A DNA stretch of 64,000 nucleotides from Phallus indusiatus (taxonomy: Eukaryota; Basidiomycota; Agaricomycetes; Phallales; Phallaceae), in the NCBI GenBank assembly GCA_027605045.1, contig JAQFWX010000027.1, positions 310,001 to 374,000 on the forward strand. The letters run 5' to 3'. The notes under the pieces were generated by a model. It did no database searches, was not told the origin of the DNA, and saw only the letters and a program-made list of their open reading frames with translations. Positions 38,167 through 51,258 of the stretch are shown piece after piece (positions within the stretch are counted from its first letter, which is position 1; each line of letters opens with the position of its first letter). The translations under genes and the position numbers were made by a program.

Positions 38167-40220
38167 TTCTGAGATATCAAGAAGGATGCTGTGGGGATGC
38201 AAGAAAAGAGTCCGGAGAGGGTATTAATATATAGTTTTGAGTCTGAGTTTAATTGACACGACGTTATCTGTATCTAATATTGTGCGACGGGTGGTCCGGG
38301 TGAATGTTATTCAAATGAAGATGATTTCTCAGTGAGATTTACGTACATGTCAATTTTTTTCCCTGTTGGTTCATTCAAATTTTGAATAGAAACGATCTAC
38401 ATGTCAAAAGAAAGTCCTTCTTCACTAATATATGCTGTCAGGGCTTGGCCCAGCATTTTGCGGATGCAAATGTATTCTTACATGAGCGGAAAGAAAAGAA
38501 ATCTTTTTGAACTCCACACAACTGTGTTATTGGAGTGGATATGGAAGGTGTGTGTGCTTCGAATTCTCGGGGTTTCATATCATCAGCTTCCCAGGTTAGG
38601 ACGAAAAAGGATCTTTTCCTTGATTCTTTTTTGGGACAAAGGTTTTAGCGGGTATTTTTGCAAGGATCACAAACACTCTTTTACTATGTTAACCATGGGT
38701 CATAATATAAACTATGTCATCTTATATGGATCCAATTGATTAGATATAGGAGTAATTCAAACGCTGTACAGATTGTTTATATGATCCCATTTCTATCGCT
38801 CTAAGAGCTGTCAAAGAAATTGTATGCTCTCCATATTCAACGTCAAGTAGATTGTATACTATGCTCCGCTAGCGTGTGAGAATACTAAGTAGTAATCAGA
38901 ATTTAATTTAGTAGTAAATCACATGTCGTTCATTTTCAACGACGTTTAGTGAATGGAATGGTACGTCTAAGGCGCAGGTTTGTGAGAACGTTTCTGGCGT
39001 CAAGCTGGGGATGTTGACATGATGATTCATTGCGAGCGCTTCTAACTATGCAAATTTCATAATCTATACTAATAGAGCTCAATTCCCTAACTAAAAATTT
39101 AATGCTTGAAGGCTTTTGGATACAGGAGATAAACCCCGTTACTTCTTGGAGAATCTCACGTGGGGGTAATTCCAACAAAAGCTACTAATACACACATGTA
39201 TGAGGCAGCCGCGCTGTCCGCATTAGAACAGTACAGTCGAGTATGCATACATCTACACAGAAGAAAATAGAATATGTCTTCTGACCAATGAGTGAATCGG
39301 GAAGTCTGGTTTAGATCGAAAGCGGCGAAGATCTTCAGGTGAAGACTCAGGTCGCCGGGTCGTATACGCGAAGAAAGCAAGTATAATAATAAAATATATT
39401 TTACAAGCGCATATATTGGGAAAAAAATTGCGGTGCACGGCGGGATCTCGTCAATTTAGATTAACACGCATTCAATTAAGACTTTTCAGTCGGCAACAGA
39501 GCCTGCATGACAAATGTACATACAACGGCGCTTGGACCGCAAATTGCATGTATATTAACATCCGTGATCGCGTTCGAGTCAATGAGCATTCATTGATTAA
39601 TCATCACAATTCATCCGCAATGCCTTTCGGAGTTGTCTATGATACGCTCAGTTATCTGTGGATTCAAGGCCGACGTACTCGTAATAGGTTCATTTTCTAC
39701 TTAATGGCACTTTCAGCTCGTACTTTTACTGATATGCGTGTGGCCAATTCACGCAAATCAAATGACACGACTGTCTTGTCTGCGTCGATGAGATTAAAAC
39801 TGCTTCTGCAATTCAAATTAGCGTAGCCGCGGATTGTATTCACGGTAGACTGTGACTCAATGTTGGACAAAGAACCGTATATCCCCGATGTAGGTGTCAT
39901 CAGGTGAAGAAGTTCAAAATTAGAATGGACAATGGAGTAATAAACTAAGTAGTTTACAATACTATACTAGGAGGTTTTAGAGAGAAGGTATTAGTGTACA
40001 AGTCATGGATAGTATTAGGTGTTACACATAGTAAAGTGGAAGGGACATATTAGTGTGGGATGTGATAGGTAGTGCCCGCACGTGCGATAGATTAGATAGA
40101 ATAGAATAGAATAGAGTAGGTCCATACGTATCACATATCTTTCATCTCCTCGTCATACGACACGTCTGACGCCAGGTCGTGGGCATGAGCACGGGTACTG
40201 ATGCCACGAGGACGCGATGG
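38167..40220. repeat. 5' flank of copy B (duplicated) and gene-poor sequence
   Basis: 38400-38665 and 38780-38965 are diverged counterparts of the copy A flank. The remainder to 40220 holds no supported gene. A short GATAGAATA-type repeat lies at 40085-40118. Confidence 0.5.
38224..38233 (-). promoter_or_regulatory. TATA-like box of copy B
   Basis: TATATATTAA on the - strand, about 58 bp before the start codon. Confidence 0.45.
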
Positions 40221-40830
40221 TTAAATAGGTGTCTGAGGTAATACGGGATCTATTGAGTCTTCCGAGTTCTTCTGGGACCAGGTGGAGAAGCTCGGCGAGA
40301 AAGGTGTCGGAGGGAGAGGAGAAGTCGGGGGTGGGAAGCGAGAGGGTGGAGCGGGGATACGGTGGTGAAGGGAGAGCAAGATTGGGGGCGGTGCTGTTAC
40401 TGTTTTGCGCCTGGTGAAAGAAAGCGTGGATCAGCAAAAAGATTCATATTCTTTTGTTGAATTCTGTAACGTACCTGATTTTTCTGATGGACGGTACGTT
40501 CTCAGTTTCAACGTTCACGAGTTCATTGAGATCCGATGCTTTTACGACAACGCCTCGTACGGCTTCGGTCGCTGCGCGGATTGTGCTTGTTGACTTGACG
40601 GTGCTCATTGGGGATGATGTGAGGACAGTGAGCGAAGAACGACGACGACGAGCGACTGTGCGCTGTTGTTGTTGTTGCTGCTGCGTTTGAGCGGGTGTTT
40701 GAATGGATATCGAGAATTGATGTGTTGTTGTTGGTGTTACAGGAGTAGGATAGCTGTAGGTGAAAGCGTAGTCTTTGGGTTCACAGGCGAGTGAGAGACC
40801 GAGTCTGAAGAAAGTAGAGTACGACGACAT
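40221..40830 (-). CDS. Small Gln/Arg/Pro-rich hypothetical protein
   Basis: Two exons, 40475-40830 and 40221-40410, give 181 residues. The GTACGT donor and TTTCACCAG acceptor keep the frame. Features: N-terminus MSSYSTFFRLGLSLACEPKD, a Gln run, a basic RRRR patch, and a Pro/Ser-rich C-terminus ending PVLPQTPI. A TATA box lies about 105 bp upstream. Not recognised. An alternative acceptor phase would give a different C-terminus (HQAQNSNSTAPN), but it does not match the donor phase. Confidence 0.6.
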
Positions 40831-42988
40831 GATTGTGGATGAGAGAGAAAGGATTGTTAGCGTCGCGTTTTATAAAGAAGACGGGGTCGTTTAGGAATGT
40901 AGAACAAAGCTGAATGGGATCATTAATGCCTTATTTTATATATATATATACGGCTGCATGTCCTTGCTTCCTCCCCGTTGTCCGCTTTGGCCGCATTCCA
41001 CGCCATTGTATAAGGTATGTGCATGAAAGACACCGCGTAGTCTTAGGAACCATCAAAACCCGTGCCGGCGTCTAGCCGCTTAGAAAAAAAATTACGATAT
41101 CGACGTGGTGAAACTAGGCAAGGGTCGCGATCGTAATTAATCTGTCGAACCATCTGTCTCAGCATGACAGATACAGACGCTGATAGCTAACTAGAACTAG
41201 TAGTTTACTTCCTGTACAAGGTTTACATTGATTCCACTCCTGTAACTTGGCACCTCTTATGCATGGGACAGAAGCAGAAAGGAAAAAAAAATATTCACCA
41301 CCACCGATCAAACGATTGCTGGTTTTTTTTACATATGTTCAAAAATGAGATCGGAACACGCGCGTGTCAAACACGAGGCAGCGTCGCAGGTGCCATGACC
41401 AGCGGTGGCAGTATTATTAAGTTTAGCATTTTAGCTCGTCCGAGATGGAAACCCCGAAAGGAGGGTCTGTCAGGGTCTGTCAGTTTGTCAGACTAAAGTC
41501 TTGGCTATGTCCTGTTCTGGACCAAATGACAATTCAAAAATCTGTCGACCGAGCAAAGCGGGATGTACAGACGGCGAGCGTCAATGAGTAAGTGTATACG
41601 CTGTATACGATATACAATATATGGTGATAGGTCCGATAGAGCATCAATTGGGCATAGCCTCAAGCCTCTGCTTGATAGATCAAGTTCCCGAACTTGATGA
41701 TGAGTCTCTTTCTTCGCATTTGTCCATTGATCCAGCGCTGCAGTGGAGGGGCGTGTACAGGAGTCATATGCCTGTGCGAAACACTCCCCAATTCACGCAC
41801 GCGCCGCTAGAGAATAAAAGAAAAAAAAAATTCAAAAACGCGTGTTTATCAAATCGTCGTCATCGGATCGGGATCCTGGACGCAGTTGCAAAAATAAGGG
41901 AGAAGGGAGAAATAAACCTCCGGCACCAACATTTATTTACTACACACAAAAGATTTTCCAGCTGTGGATTTAATACTGGACGTATTGAGCGGAGAGCGGA
42001 AGATCCAGCGAATCGTGATACGCGATATCATGTATACCTCCAAGCGGCAAGTGCAGAGACTCCTTTTTAAAAAACCTTTCGACCCTTGACCGGTGCGGAG
42101 AACGCCGGGTGTGGCTATGATGAGGCGCACCCGTCGCTTAGATGGTGACTTTGCTTTTGTTCATACGGAAGACGACAAGACACGAGTTGCGTAGAGACAT
42201 TCTCAAAAGTGTTTGAAATATGTTTCTTGACAATTGAACTGTGATAGTGACTATTGCGTGGTGACTCGTTGTTATGTGTGTCGTCAGAACAGCAAGCACT
42301 TTTTCTCATAATGTTCATTTCCGGACAGAACATTATCCAGTGGATTCTTAAGGCGGGATTTCCATTACACATTGATTTCTTCTTTTCGTCTCGTGCTTAG
42401 TATTGCATACCATATATGTCCAATCTAGATATGTATGTTTAAGCCACCTCACTCAGCTCCACAGTTGAATTACATGATGTCATGGTATTTCTTGGAAAAA
42501 ATTCAATACTCATTGCCTACCTGGACAATGTGTAGCTTGCTGTGAATATGAAGATCAGCTACTTATTTGTATAGATTGCATGCTCCGAGAAGATGATAAA
42601 TCAGCAAAGCGTATAAGGAACAATTTCGCATGCACCGAACATGGAGATTTCTGATATCATGACGTAGACCTTATTATCAGACGCCGTTCCTATATAGATC
42701 ATCCACATACATAAAATATTGGGGAATGACCTCATCGACGGCGATGAGAGCTGAATCCACTTCCTGCCAAAGCCCCTTTTTCATTCCCACGATTACCATC
42801 GTCAATATTATGCACACCAATCAATTCTTTCGAAAATAATATTCGTAATGTATCTAGTAGCTTGTCACTATCCAAACTTTTTTGTTGGGTATACAATGAA
42901 ACTCCTCCGACAATGGATGATATGCAAGGTGCTAAATATATTACGAAAACGCTCGGAGCCCCTTGCTTTCAACTGATCTGATAGGACG
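40831..42988. other. Gene-poor interval
   Basis: The longest frame (41621-42070, +) shows no motif and no splice support. Nothing else is seen. Confidence 0.45.
40935..40950 (-). promoter_or_regulatory. TATA-like (TA)n of the 40221-40830 gene
   Basis: A run of TA repeats reading TATATATAAAA on the - strand, about 105 bp upstream of the start codon. Confidence 0.5.
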
Positions 42989-44329
42989 TCACCAGAACGG
43001 GTCTTCTTCGTCCTCCAAGGTCATATCGAACCAACTTTTTTCTGAAAGGATGATTGAGCCAAATTTGAGCAAGCAGGTTAAGTAATAAACTACGGCGTGT
43101 GCTTACTTTTTGTCGAGGCAGACGAGCTAAATCCCAATGAAGAGGTACACCTGGGAATCTCTTCAATAACTATTTCCTTGGACTTGACGTCCACAAAGTC
43201 TAAACCTGAGACTGGAAAAGTTATCTTCAAATCACATGAGCCATCGCAGTTCAAAATCGCACGAAGAAAATTAGGCATACCAAACATTCTCCAGTCTCAG
43301 GTATGTCCGGAAGACATGGGTGAAATATTCGGCGTGAATATTTCTCCATTCCGGTTCTTGTCGCTGGCATTTCGAACTGAACATCATTGAGGAAGTGTGT
43401 TCTATTCGAGACCAACCACCGCATGTTGATTTCCTAAAAGGGGAAGGAGAGATTTTAGATCATTGAAGGATTTATGAAAAGACATGGGTATTGCTTACCT
43501 CTTCGGAGTCGTCATCCCATAACACTTCTTCTTCCGCGTATTCTTCGACTTGCTCAACGTAATCTTCATATCGAGCATCATCAACAATTCCGAAACAAGA
43601 TTCTGACCGCAGCTCATCTTCGTCGTTGACCGAATAATATTCTTCGGTCTCTTCGAAGTCGGCTGGTAACGATAAGCGACGTTCTCGCTGAATTAAAATC
43701 CATCAATTGAGTTGGGTTATTGACAACTAGGTACAAAAAAATGGGTTCACCTTTGATGAAAGGAACACAACCTCGTCGCCGTCGTCGGGGAACGAGAAGA
43801 CATTGGGAGGTGCGGATAATGGCGTTCCGCACTGTCGTGGAAATAAGACCGAGGAAGAGTCTATTAAAACGTTAGCCATAAACATACGCGAAGACGGTTG
43901 AGAGGATTTACCTGAATCAGACGTTGGGGGAAATGTGTCTGAACTGTCTGATTCGGATAACGATCCTGATCTTCTTCGAAGAGTGTCGTCCGAAACCAAT
44001 GTCTCCTCGAACTCGAGAGGAGATTGATCCCTATCGAGCGTTTGCTCATGAGTCTTCCCTGTATAATCACCGGGAGTCAGAAAACGATTAAAATATGGAA
44101 AAAAAGAGGGGAAACAACCTTGGGAGTCTCGCGAATCGGTTTGACGCGAATCAAGTGCCTCAGCTAATTGGTCGCGTTCCGTCATTACCGCGTCAAGAAC
44201 GCGTTGGAGACGAGCCACTTCGTTGAAAAGCTTTCCGATGAGCTCGTCTTTATCATTGGAAGTCATGGTGTCCAGGCTAAGACTCAGCGAGTCGTCCACA
44301 ATATGGAGGGAAAAGAATTTCGTAGTCAT
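42989..44329 (-). CDS. Acidic hypothetical protein with N-terminal coiled coil
   Basis: Exons are readable from the start (MTTKFFSLH or the internal MTSNDKDELIGK) through a coiled-coil segment (FNEVARLQRVLDAVMTERDQ), Ser/Asp-rich segments (LSESDSSDTFPP), a very acidic stretch (VEQVEEYAEEEVLWDDDSEE) and a final exon that splices ASTKKK to SWFDMTLEDEEDPFW before the stop. Introns with GTAAGC donors and TTTTAG/TTTCAG acceptors are clear for most joints. The joint between DDDSEE (near 43500) and SGLDFVDVKSKE (near 43210) is not resolved; a direct read runs into TGA near 43255. The acidic, Trp-ended tail may be an interaction motif (inference). Not recognised. A TATA-like box is about 110 bp upstream. 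Confidence 0.6.
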
Positions 44330-45107
44330 TGAAAGAGACTTTACGAAAGAGGAAAGTTGTCACAACTAGAAAGGTGGGGAGGGGGTGTGTGAGATATGTA
44401 GTTTTGAGCAAGATGAGTGTTAGCGTTCATCTAACCGGATATTTATACTAAGAGATTAGAGGAACACGACATTGATTTTCCATTGTGATATTCTTGCGTT
44501 GGACATGCACAAAAGAAAGTGGCGAGGATGGACGCATTGGTGGACCCTCTGGACGACCTGTGTGTGGCGTGCGGCCTGCCACAATCTAAGTGTGAGAATA
44601 AAAGAGTCAAAACTAAAAATAATAGAAATTAGAAGAACCATAATTTCCTTTCTTCGCGATCAATATGTCCATTCACATCTTTTGGGGTTTTGGTCAAAAG
44701 TTCAGAGATTCAAAAGCTGTAGAAGTTGTACAAAACCCAAGAGACATTTAATTAATTCGTTCGGAACTTGCTTCTGGTCACGGCATTCTTCTGCCGATCA
44801 AGTTTCACTTTCCCAAGAATGGAAAACACAGCGCGCGCTATTTGCACAGCCCCTTCTCATTCTGGATTTGTGACTGTCACTTGCACACGCCATGCTAATG
44901 AGGAGATCTACATGAGTCTGTCACAACGTCTTTGGTCTGGAAAGTGCGGGGAAATATTGGGATTGAAATTTCCTTCCAAAAAAAATATAACAAGACATTA
45001 TAATATGAGCCTGTCATGAATTGCTTTTGGGTGTGATAATCGTCTCCCCCTCCTCCCTCCTCTCCACCCTTGAGTCCTCGTCTCGCCACCGCTGTTTCTA
45101 AACATTT
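44330..45107. other. Divergent promoter region
   Basis: It lies between the acidic - strand gene and the + strand F-box-like gene. A + strand frame at 44472-44873 has no motifs and is not considered coding. Confidence 0.5.
44440..44447 (-). promoter_or_regulatory. TATA-like box of the 42989-44329 gene
   Basis: TATAAATA on the - strand, about 111 bp before the first start codon. Confidence 0.5.
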
Positions 45108-46342
45108 ATGCCTATCGAATTACCTCACGAACTTTGGTATGAGATCATATCTCAGGCCATTGTGAACAACGTACACGATTTGGTCACCGCAAAGTACCAT
45201 TACCCTCGGCGGCGTACGACTGGCAATAGTACTATGAATAGCATAGTAACTATTCCCAACGTTTGCAAAGGGTTCCGTGGTATAACTCGAAGGACAATCC
45301 TGTACACTATCTGCGGTGGGGTCGATATCGGCTGTTCCCATGATGAGCCGTGAGTGTTATGTTTGTGTTTATCCATGTTTTAAAGTGGTTTCCTTTGTTG
45401 AAAAGCACCTACTAAATTCCACTCGCTTAATTTTTTTAGTATTCCTCTGCGTCGGTTATTTGCTATCTTTGATTATCTTCGAGATATGTCCCCTACGAAT
45501 TACGATCCTAACCGAGTCGGCCGAGGTGAAAGAGATGGCCACCGACAGCGTCAAGGGTTTGAAGAGGAAGTTATCTTCGCCCCTCACGCCGTCGTCATCT
45601 CTAACGTCGGCATGAGTAGGTTAAAGGGTCTAATCAAAATTTATTGGGATATATCTCGAAGACATATCATATGCTTCGCAGCGCTCAGGCAGGGGATGCA
45701 TCAGCCATCTCTGTGGCTCTCGCTCCTCGATCGGCTCGCAGACCTCCTTCAATCTGAGCGCGCCACCCACACAAACAGGAACACAAAACCGTCAGCTACT
45801 TCTGCTTTGAGGAAATATCAAATTGACTATCGAGAGATCCATTGTTCAGGTGAGATGCCAGCATGCCACCTCGTTCTCTTCAGCGTGTGAGAAGATACTA
45901 AATTACGTCCACTTAATGCCCACTCCATCCCCTCAGTTTTGGCATACCTTTCACTCCTTCCTAGTCGCACTATTAAGCGAGATGAATCTCAGCGTATGAA
46001 TGTGAGTATACTCACTGATTGAATGATACGTATCTCATTTCATAACTCTTTTTCTTTCGGGAAGTCCTTTCTCTTGTTCTTGCGTCAGCTAGAGCGCTCC
46101 TCTAAAACGTTCGATAAAATGCAACAACTAACCCCCGATTTACTTTATAACCTGTTTAATGTACGTTAAAGAGGGAATAAACTCAAGGCGCTCACCTTTC
46201 ACACTTTTTTCAGACGACAGGTCTAGGCAGCGTTCTGGAAGACTGCAGCAAAATTCCAGTGCTTAAGACACAAGCGAACCGTCTTGCTCAGCGGTGGATG
46301 CCCCTTGTTTTGAGATATAATCAAAGCCATCCGACGAGGTAG
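45108..46342 (+). CDS. F-box-like N-terminus joined to a TFIIS-N (LW)-like C-terminus
   Basis: Exons 45108-45349, 45440-45619, 45689-45849, 45937-46001, 46065-46160 and 46214-46342 give 290 residues. Retaining the in-frame 69-nt segment 45620-45688 would add 23. The N-terminus ELPHELWYEIISQAI resembles an F-box helix (SCF adaptor). The C-terminal ~75 residues (FLRQLERSSKTFDKMQQL ... TTGLGSVLEDCSKIP ... RLAQRWMPLV) resemble the TFIIS N-terminal / LW helical bundle found in transcription elongation proteins. Both assignments are by eye from short motifs and could be wrong; the LW-like part is more convincing because of the R-x-A-x-x-W pattern. No family name is offered. Confidence 0.65.
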
Positions 46343-48657
46343 AGTAAGTGTGGTGAAGACTTTTGGCTCCCGAACATCCTTATATATGCTACGTAGAGAA
46401 AGTATAACCAGCGCGCTATAATTTATTCGGTGAGGTCTCATTTACCCATTGTTGTTGGGTAAACAATGATAAGGTATAGTACGTACGTTGTCCGCACCGC
46501 AAAACTTTGTTTCAATTGATCAAAAAAAAAAATCAACAGGTAAAATATATCGACAATAGTTCGCGAACAACTTTCTCGTGCCAAAAGTTCTCCTGTCCCC
46601 TGTCCCGCCTCGCCAGTCACCCCAGCATTGGTCCAATGGTCACCGGTTTGTCCGTGAAGGAGGCTAATTGGCCAACTCTATTGCTCGCTTCAGAGTCAGC
46701 TATGCCATGCGCGATCGAGTTTCTCACCTAAATTCCTAAATTTCCCAGGCTAGTCGAGGACAGTGCTTCGAATAGATAGGAGTGAGCGCATCGCCCAGTG
46801 CCCACGTTATTATTCTCTCAAGTTTCGGATATACTACTTGACTCGAATTAATCAAATGAGCAGGCACTTCGTGGCCAGTTTATACTCATCAATTACTTAG
46901 AATCTTCTAATTAATTCCACGCAATTTTTTTGACCAATGGCGATTAATGACCGAATTGTCCACTCCCCCAATAATAAATCGTATTGTTGGCCAAACTAGG
47001 CTTTTTTTCTTGACCAATTCCCTTTGTAATGAATGACCAAAATTCCATCACCTATATTTATCTTTGTCCAAAACTTGGCGCCGGGAACTCGGAAAGCGCA
47101 TTTGGCATTGGACAAGAGAAAAGAGAGAAAGGAAAGAATACATAGAATGGTCCCACCGGCATTATCCGCCGCACGGCGCCTGCTGACACTGCCCCTTGCT
47201 TTGCTTTACTTCATTCGTTCGTGTCCAACGCGCGCGACGCGTACACCTGTTGTGACTCACTTCCTTTGTCCCTGCTTTTGCGCTCTCTTCCTTTTAGGTT
47301 CTCTTCCATATACGGTATCACATAATCATTATTTTATTTGCCGATGATCATCGATGAGAGGAGCGATAAAAAAAACAATCTCAAAAATAATCCTTTTATG
47401 TCTCGCGAAATTCCGGGCTGTCCAAAACGATTGCACGGAGATGGAGATGATGCATCTTCGTGGAAGGACATATTTACATGACCGACGGACCCTGAAGAAA
47501 TTTACGACTTGGACGGTTGGGCTTATCCTTCAATTTCAAAGCCATGCTTCTTCTGACTTCGGGCTTGCTTTGGGCATGTTTTTTGTCCAAAAATCAATCT
47601 CCTGGTAGTTGTTCAAAAAAAAAGACACATTGTTGCATGCTTCGTTCCGAAGATCCGGATAAACCCAGTGCCCCAAGTCAATTACGGCTATCATAAAGCA
47701 TTTGAATGGAAGATGACCACGTATACAACAGTGCGTTCCATTCTTTAGTTCTTACTTGATTGAGAAAATGGTTTCCTAAACTGTTTGATAGGCCATGCAC
47801 GGGACATGTTGGAACATCACTTATATCACGCGTGATCTTCCATGGGACACTAAGCTTTCAACAAAAATCGTGCTTCATTGACGGCGTCAGGCGTAAAGAA
47901 GCGGATTGTACCGCTGTGAATTTTGATTGTCGACTCTAGTCAGAAATCACCTGAATCCCGGGTCCGGATTTTTGCTTCTTCCCGTGCGGACACCAAGGAA
48001 CTTAGGCACCTATTTCCGCTCTCGTCATGGTCAAAGATACGACCTGAAATTTTTGTGCAATCACCGTACGTCATTTTATAAACAAATTCGTAGACATGCT
48101 ATAGGACTCGTGACGTGCGTCTGGACAATTCTGCGTAGGGCTTGTTGTTTCTATCTCAACAGCTTGAAAACCTCAAGCATATGCTTCCTTTTTTATCGAC
48201 GGTAGGACAAACCTGAGTGAACTGCCAGAAGATTTCACTCGAACTTCCTTTTTTTTTGTAATACGACCCTTAATCAAGGTGGGTCCTTTCGGTTGTATTA
48301 GGAAAAAAAGTATAACGACGCATTGCCCGGATTTAGGCTAGTGAACCCCTTTTTGTGGTCTGATTATAATCTTATGGTCCACAAGCCGAAAAGTGTCATC
48401 GATTCACTTTTTTTTTGCGCAAGTCCTCGCGTCACCCCTTCATCCGAGTCTGCATGTTTCCATGGAAAGCGCCGCAGCACCAATCACTGGTACAACTTGC
48501 GAAATATCCTTTTCGGTTTCGGGTTACAAATCATTTCGCACTTCGCAAGTGGAAAACTCCGTTTACATGGACAAGAGAAAATGGTCGCCCTATAAGATGG
48601 GAATAGTTCAACCTCCTTCCTTACAACCTAGCTGGTTTTTGTTCCTTTGAACTACCC
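46343..48657. other. Gene-poor interval upstream of the BCS1-like gene
   Basis: Short frames only (47.0-47.35, 47.9-48.2, 48.3-48.65 kb), without motifs. Poly-A/T runs occur near 46530, 47610 and 48250. Confidence 0.45.
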
Positions 48658-50876
48658 ATGGCTTCTTCCATATCCACCGCAAATTGCCCTTCTGCGCCGT
48701 CCGTCCTGTCCACGGACTCGCATCATACAACCTATATAACCAACAGCGAATTCAAAAGCGGGACTTTATCCTCCAAATCACTGACCTCGAACTCATTGGT
48801 AAACACCGTAGTGTCCAACTTGTTGCATGCCACTTCGATATATTCTTTTGCTTATTTACTCATTCGTCATATGGCCTCGACTGTTATTTCCGCCTTTAAT
48901 GAGAATAAGGATATCCTCAAGTTTTTATTCATCGGCGGCTTTATCGGTTTCTTCAGACACTTCTGCTACGCTTTATGGGACCGGTTCACGAGCTTCTTCT
49001 TTCTGACGGCGCATATTGATCATCCGGATGAAGCTTATAGTGCGGTTTCTTCTTTTTTTTTGAGCTTTTATCTTGTGGCGTTGCCACTTATACTAACATG
49101 TTGTTTTTTTTGCAGGTTGGATGATGATATGGCTTTCTCAACGACAACATCAACAAAACAATATAACTCGTTCGTCTCTTGTTTTACTATTAGCCATGGC
49201 ATGGGCAAGCAGCTTATGTTTAATTTTTTTTGTGGTACAGTTAACGCACGCGAAGTTCAAGTTTGCACTGGCAATTGGGGCTTGGGATATCATAAAGATG
49301 TCGTCATCTTTGTGTCGGGTCAGACAACAACACCGTCGCTCGTCAGTCCTGGCGATCCAATCCTTCACAAGACACGATTGTTATCATTCCTTCCGGCTTT
49401 TGGTAAATCTCCAAAGTCATGTGATACACACAAAAAAAAACTGATTCTTGTTTTGTTTTTGTGAGGCGTAAAGCAATGGATGAAGTACCGGGGTACTTGG
49501 ATGTCCGTGCATCGAAGGAAAGAGCTCGGAACAAGTCAGACTGCCAATCGTGGCTTTCAGTATGAAAGTTTAGTCGTGAGGTGATTATCTTTTCAGGTTT
49601 TGTATCATGGGATGAATGTTGATGGATGATTTTTTTCAGCTTATTTACACGCGATTGGCGTGTCCTGCAGCTGCTTTTACAAGAAGCGAGAGATTGTTAC
49701 AAGAGCAATGAAGAGAACTTGGTTTGCATTTATGCTATCAGCAAGTAAGTATTGCATTGATTGCTTTCCTGCTATAAATTGACCTGCCACAAAGGGATAA
49801 TTTTTCATGGATGAGAATTTCGGAGAAGGCGAAACGTCCACTAAACACCGTCATACTTCCTTCGCAGGTCGGATCCAGATTCGTTCTTTCTGAGTCGGTT
49901 GTGCTGAATTTTCGAAATAGATTAAAACCGCATTGTTGAAAGATTTGAAAGCGTTTTTGGCAAGTGAAAAGTGGTATGTTGAGAAGGGAATCCCATACCG
50001 ACGTGGTTATCTTCTGGTTCGTTGTATTTTCAAAGAACTTTGTCTTGAGCTACTTTTTTTTTGACTATCATATGACAGCACGGCGTACCTGGATCTGGAA
50101 AATCGAGCTTGATTCACAGTATAGCCGGAGAACTCAAACTGAGCGTTTATATGGTATCTCTTTCCATAAAGGAATTAGACGACAGCACGCTTTCTAGAAT
50201 AATCAACCAAGTTCCCGCACGGTCTGCTATTGTATTCGAGGACCTTGATGTTTTATCACCGCATCGAGCACCATCAAACAACAACTCAAACGACAAAGGT
50301 TCGGAGACAGCAAGACAACCTCTGAAACCCGGATCGCTCACTCTTAGCGGGCTTCTCAATGCTCTGGATGGTCTTTCAGCCCAAGAAGGTCGAATTATCT
50401 TTGCTACGTCGAATAGATATAACGATTTGGATCCAGCTTTACGCAGACCTGGTCGCTTGGATCGTCATTTTCATTTCAGCAACGCCACAACACAACAAAC
50501 GAAAGACTTTTTCTTGAATTTTTATAGTCATCTTATTGGTATGGAGCCGGAGGCTATGGAGGCTCTGCTTCAGATGCAACAACAGAAGAACAATGGCGGT
50601 GACGATGACAATAACTCACCGGAGGACGCCGCCGCCACAGACTTCTTCTCCGCCACCATCACTATTCCGGACAAAAGCGAATTCGCCGGCTGTGTTATGA
50701 GCGCCGACAAACTTGAAGATCTGGCCGTGGAGTTTTCCGAAGCTATACCTAACGAAATGTTCTCGATGGCTCTGATACAGGAGTATCTCGTTCAGTATAA
50801 ACATCAGCCGTGGGCCGCTGTGTCTGGAGCCGGGAAGTGGGTAGAGGGAGAAACGTCGAGATCAAAGATCTTTTGA
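48658..50876 (+). CDS. BCS1-like mitochondrial AAA ATPase
   Basis: Eight exons (48658-49039, 49116-49169, 49241-49402, 49466-49580, 49640-49744, 49795-49867, 49921-50016, 50079-50876) give 594 residues, all phases consistent. The N-terminal membrane region (LKFLFIGGFIGFF) precedes the BCS1_N-type domain (HIDHPDEAYSWMMIWL, REVQVCTGNWGLGYHKD, WMKYRGTWMSVHRRKE). The AAA core follows: GIPYRRGYLLHGVPGSGKSS (Walker A), IVFEDLDVLS (Walker B), SGLLNALDGL and FATSNRYNDLDPALRRPGR (second region of homology and arginine fingers). Yeast Bcs1 inserts the Rieske protein into complex III. Basidiomycetes carry several Bcs1-like paralogues, so the exact role is uncertain. A hydrophilic, acidic insert with an Asn/Gly/Asp run lies in the C-terminal part near 50590. 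Convergent with the MFS gene. Confidence 0.92.
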
Positions 50877-51258
50877 GGCTGCCTTCGTGTCATCACAAAT
50901 CTGAAGTTGTAATCCAAAGAGACTTGCTAGGTATTATTTATTGTTCAGAGTTTTATTGTTCAGACTTGATATCTGTATCTATTCGTAAACAATTTGCAAA
51001 TCTTCGTTCCCAGAGGAAAAACGCAATTCATTCAAGTTAGCGTATATGTTGTTATTGTGAAAACGCGTGATACATCGATAATTTATCTAGTAAGCAGTGC
51101 AGTGCATGTGTCTAAATAGTACATCGAATTCATCCCACAAAAACGGGAACGAATTCTTTCAATCAATGCTAATACATTTTCATGACGAGTGATTACGTGG
51201 TGGCAACGTTGATTTTCGTGATGCTGATAAAAAGACAGAAAGACAGAAAGCAAAAAAC
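50877..51258. other. Convergent intergenic region
   Basis: Shared 3' region of the BCS1-like and MFS genes; AT-rich, no gene. Confidence 0.6.

Noticed and set aside
41621..42070. 149-codon + strand frame
   Set aside because: No motif, atypical composition and no splice partners.
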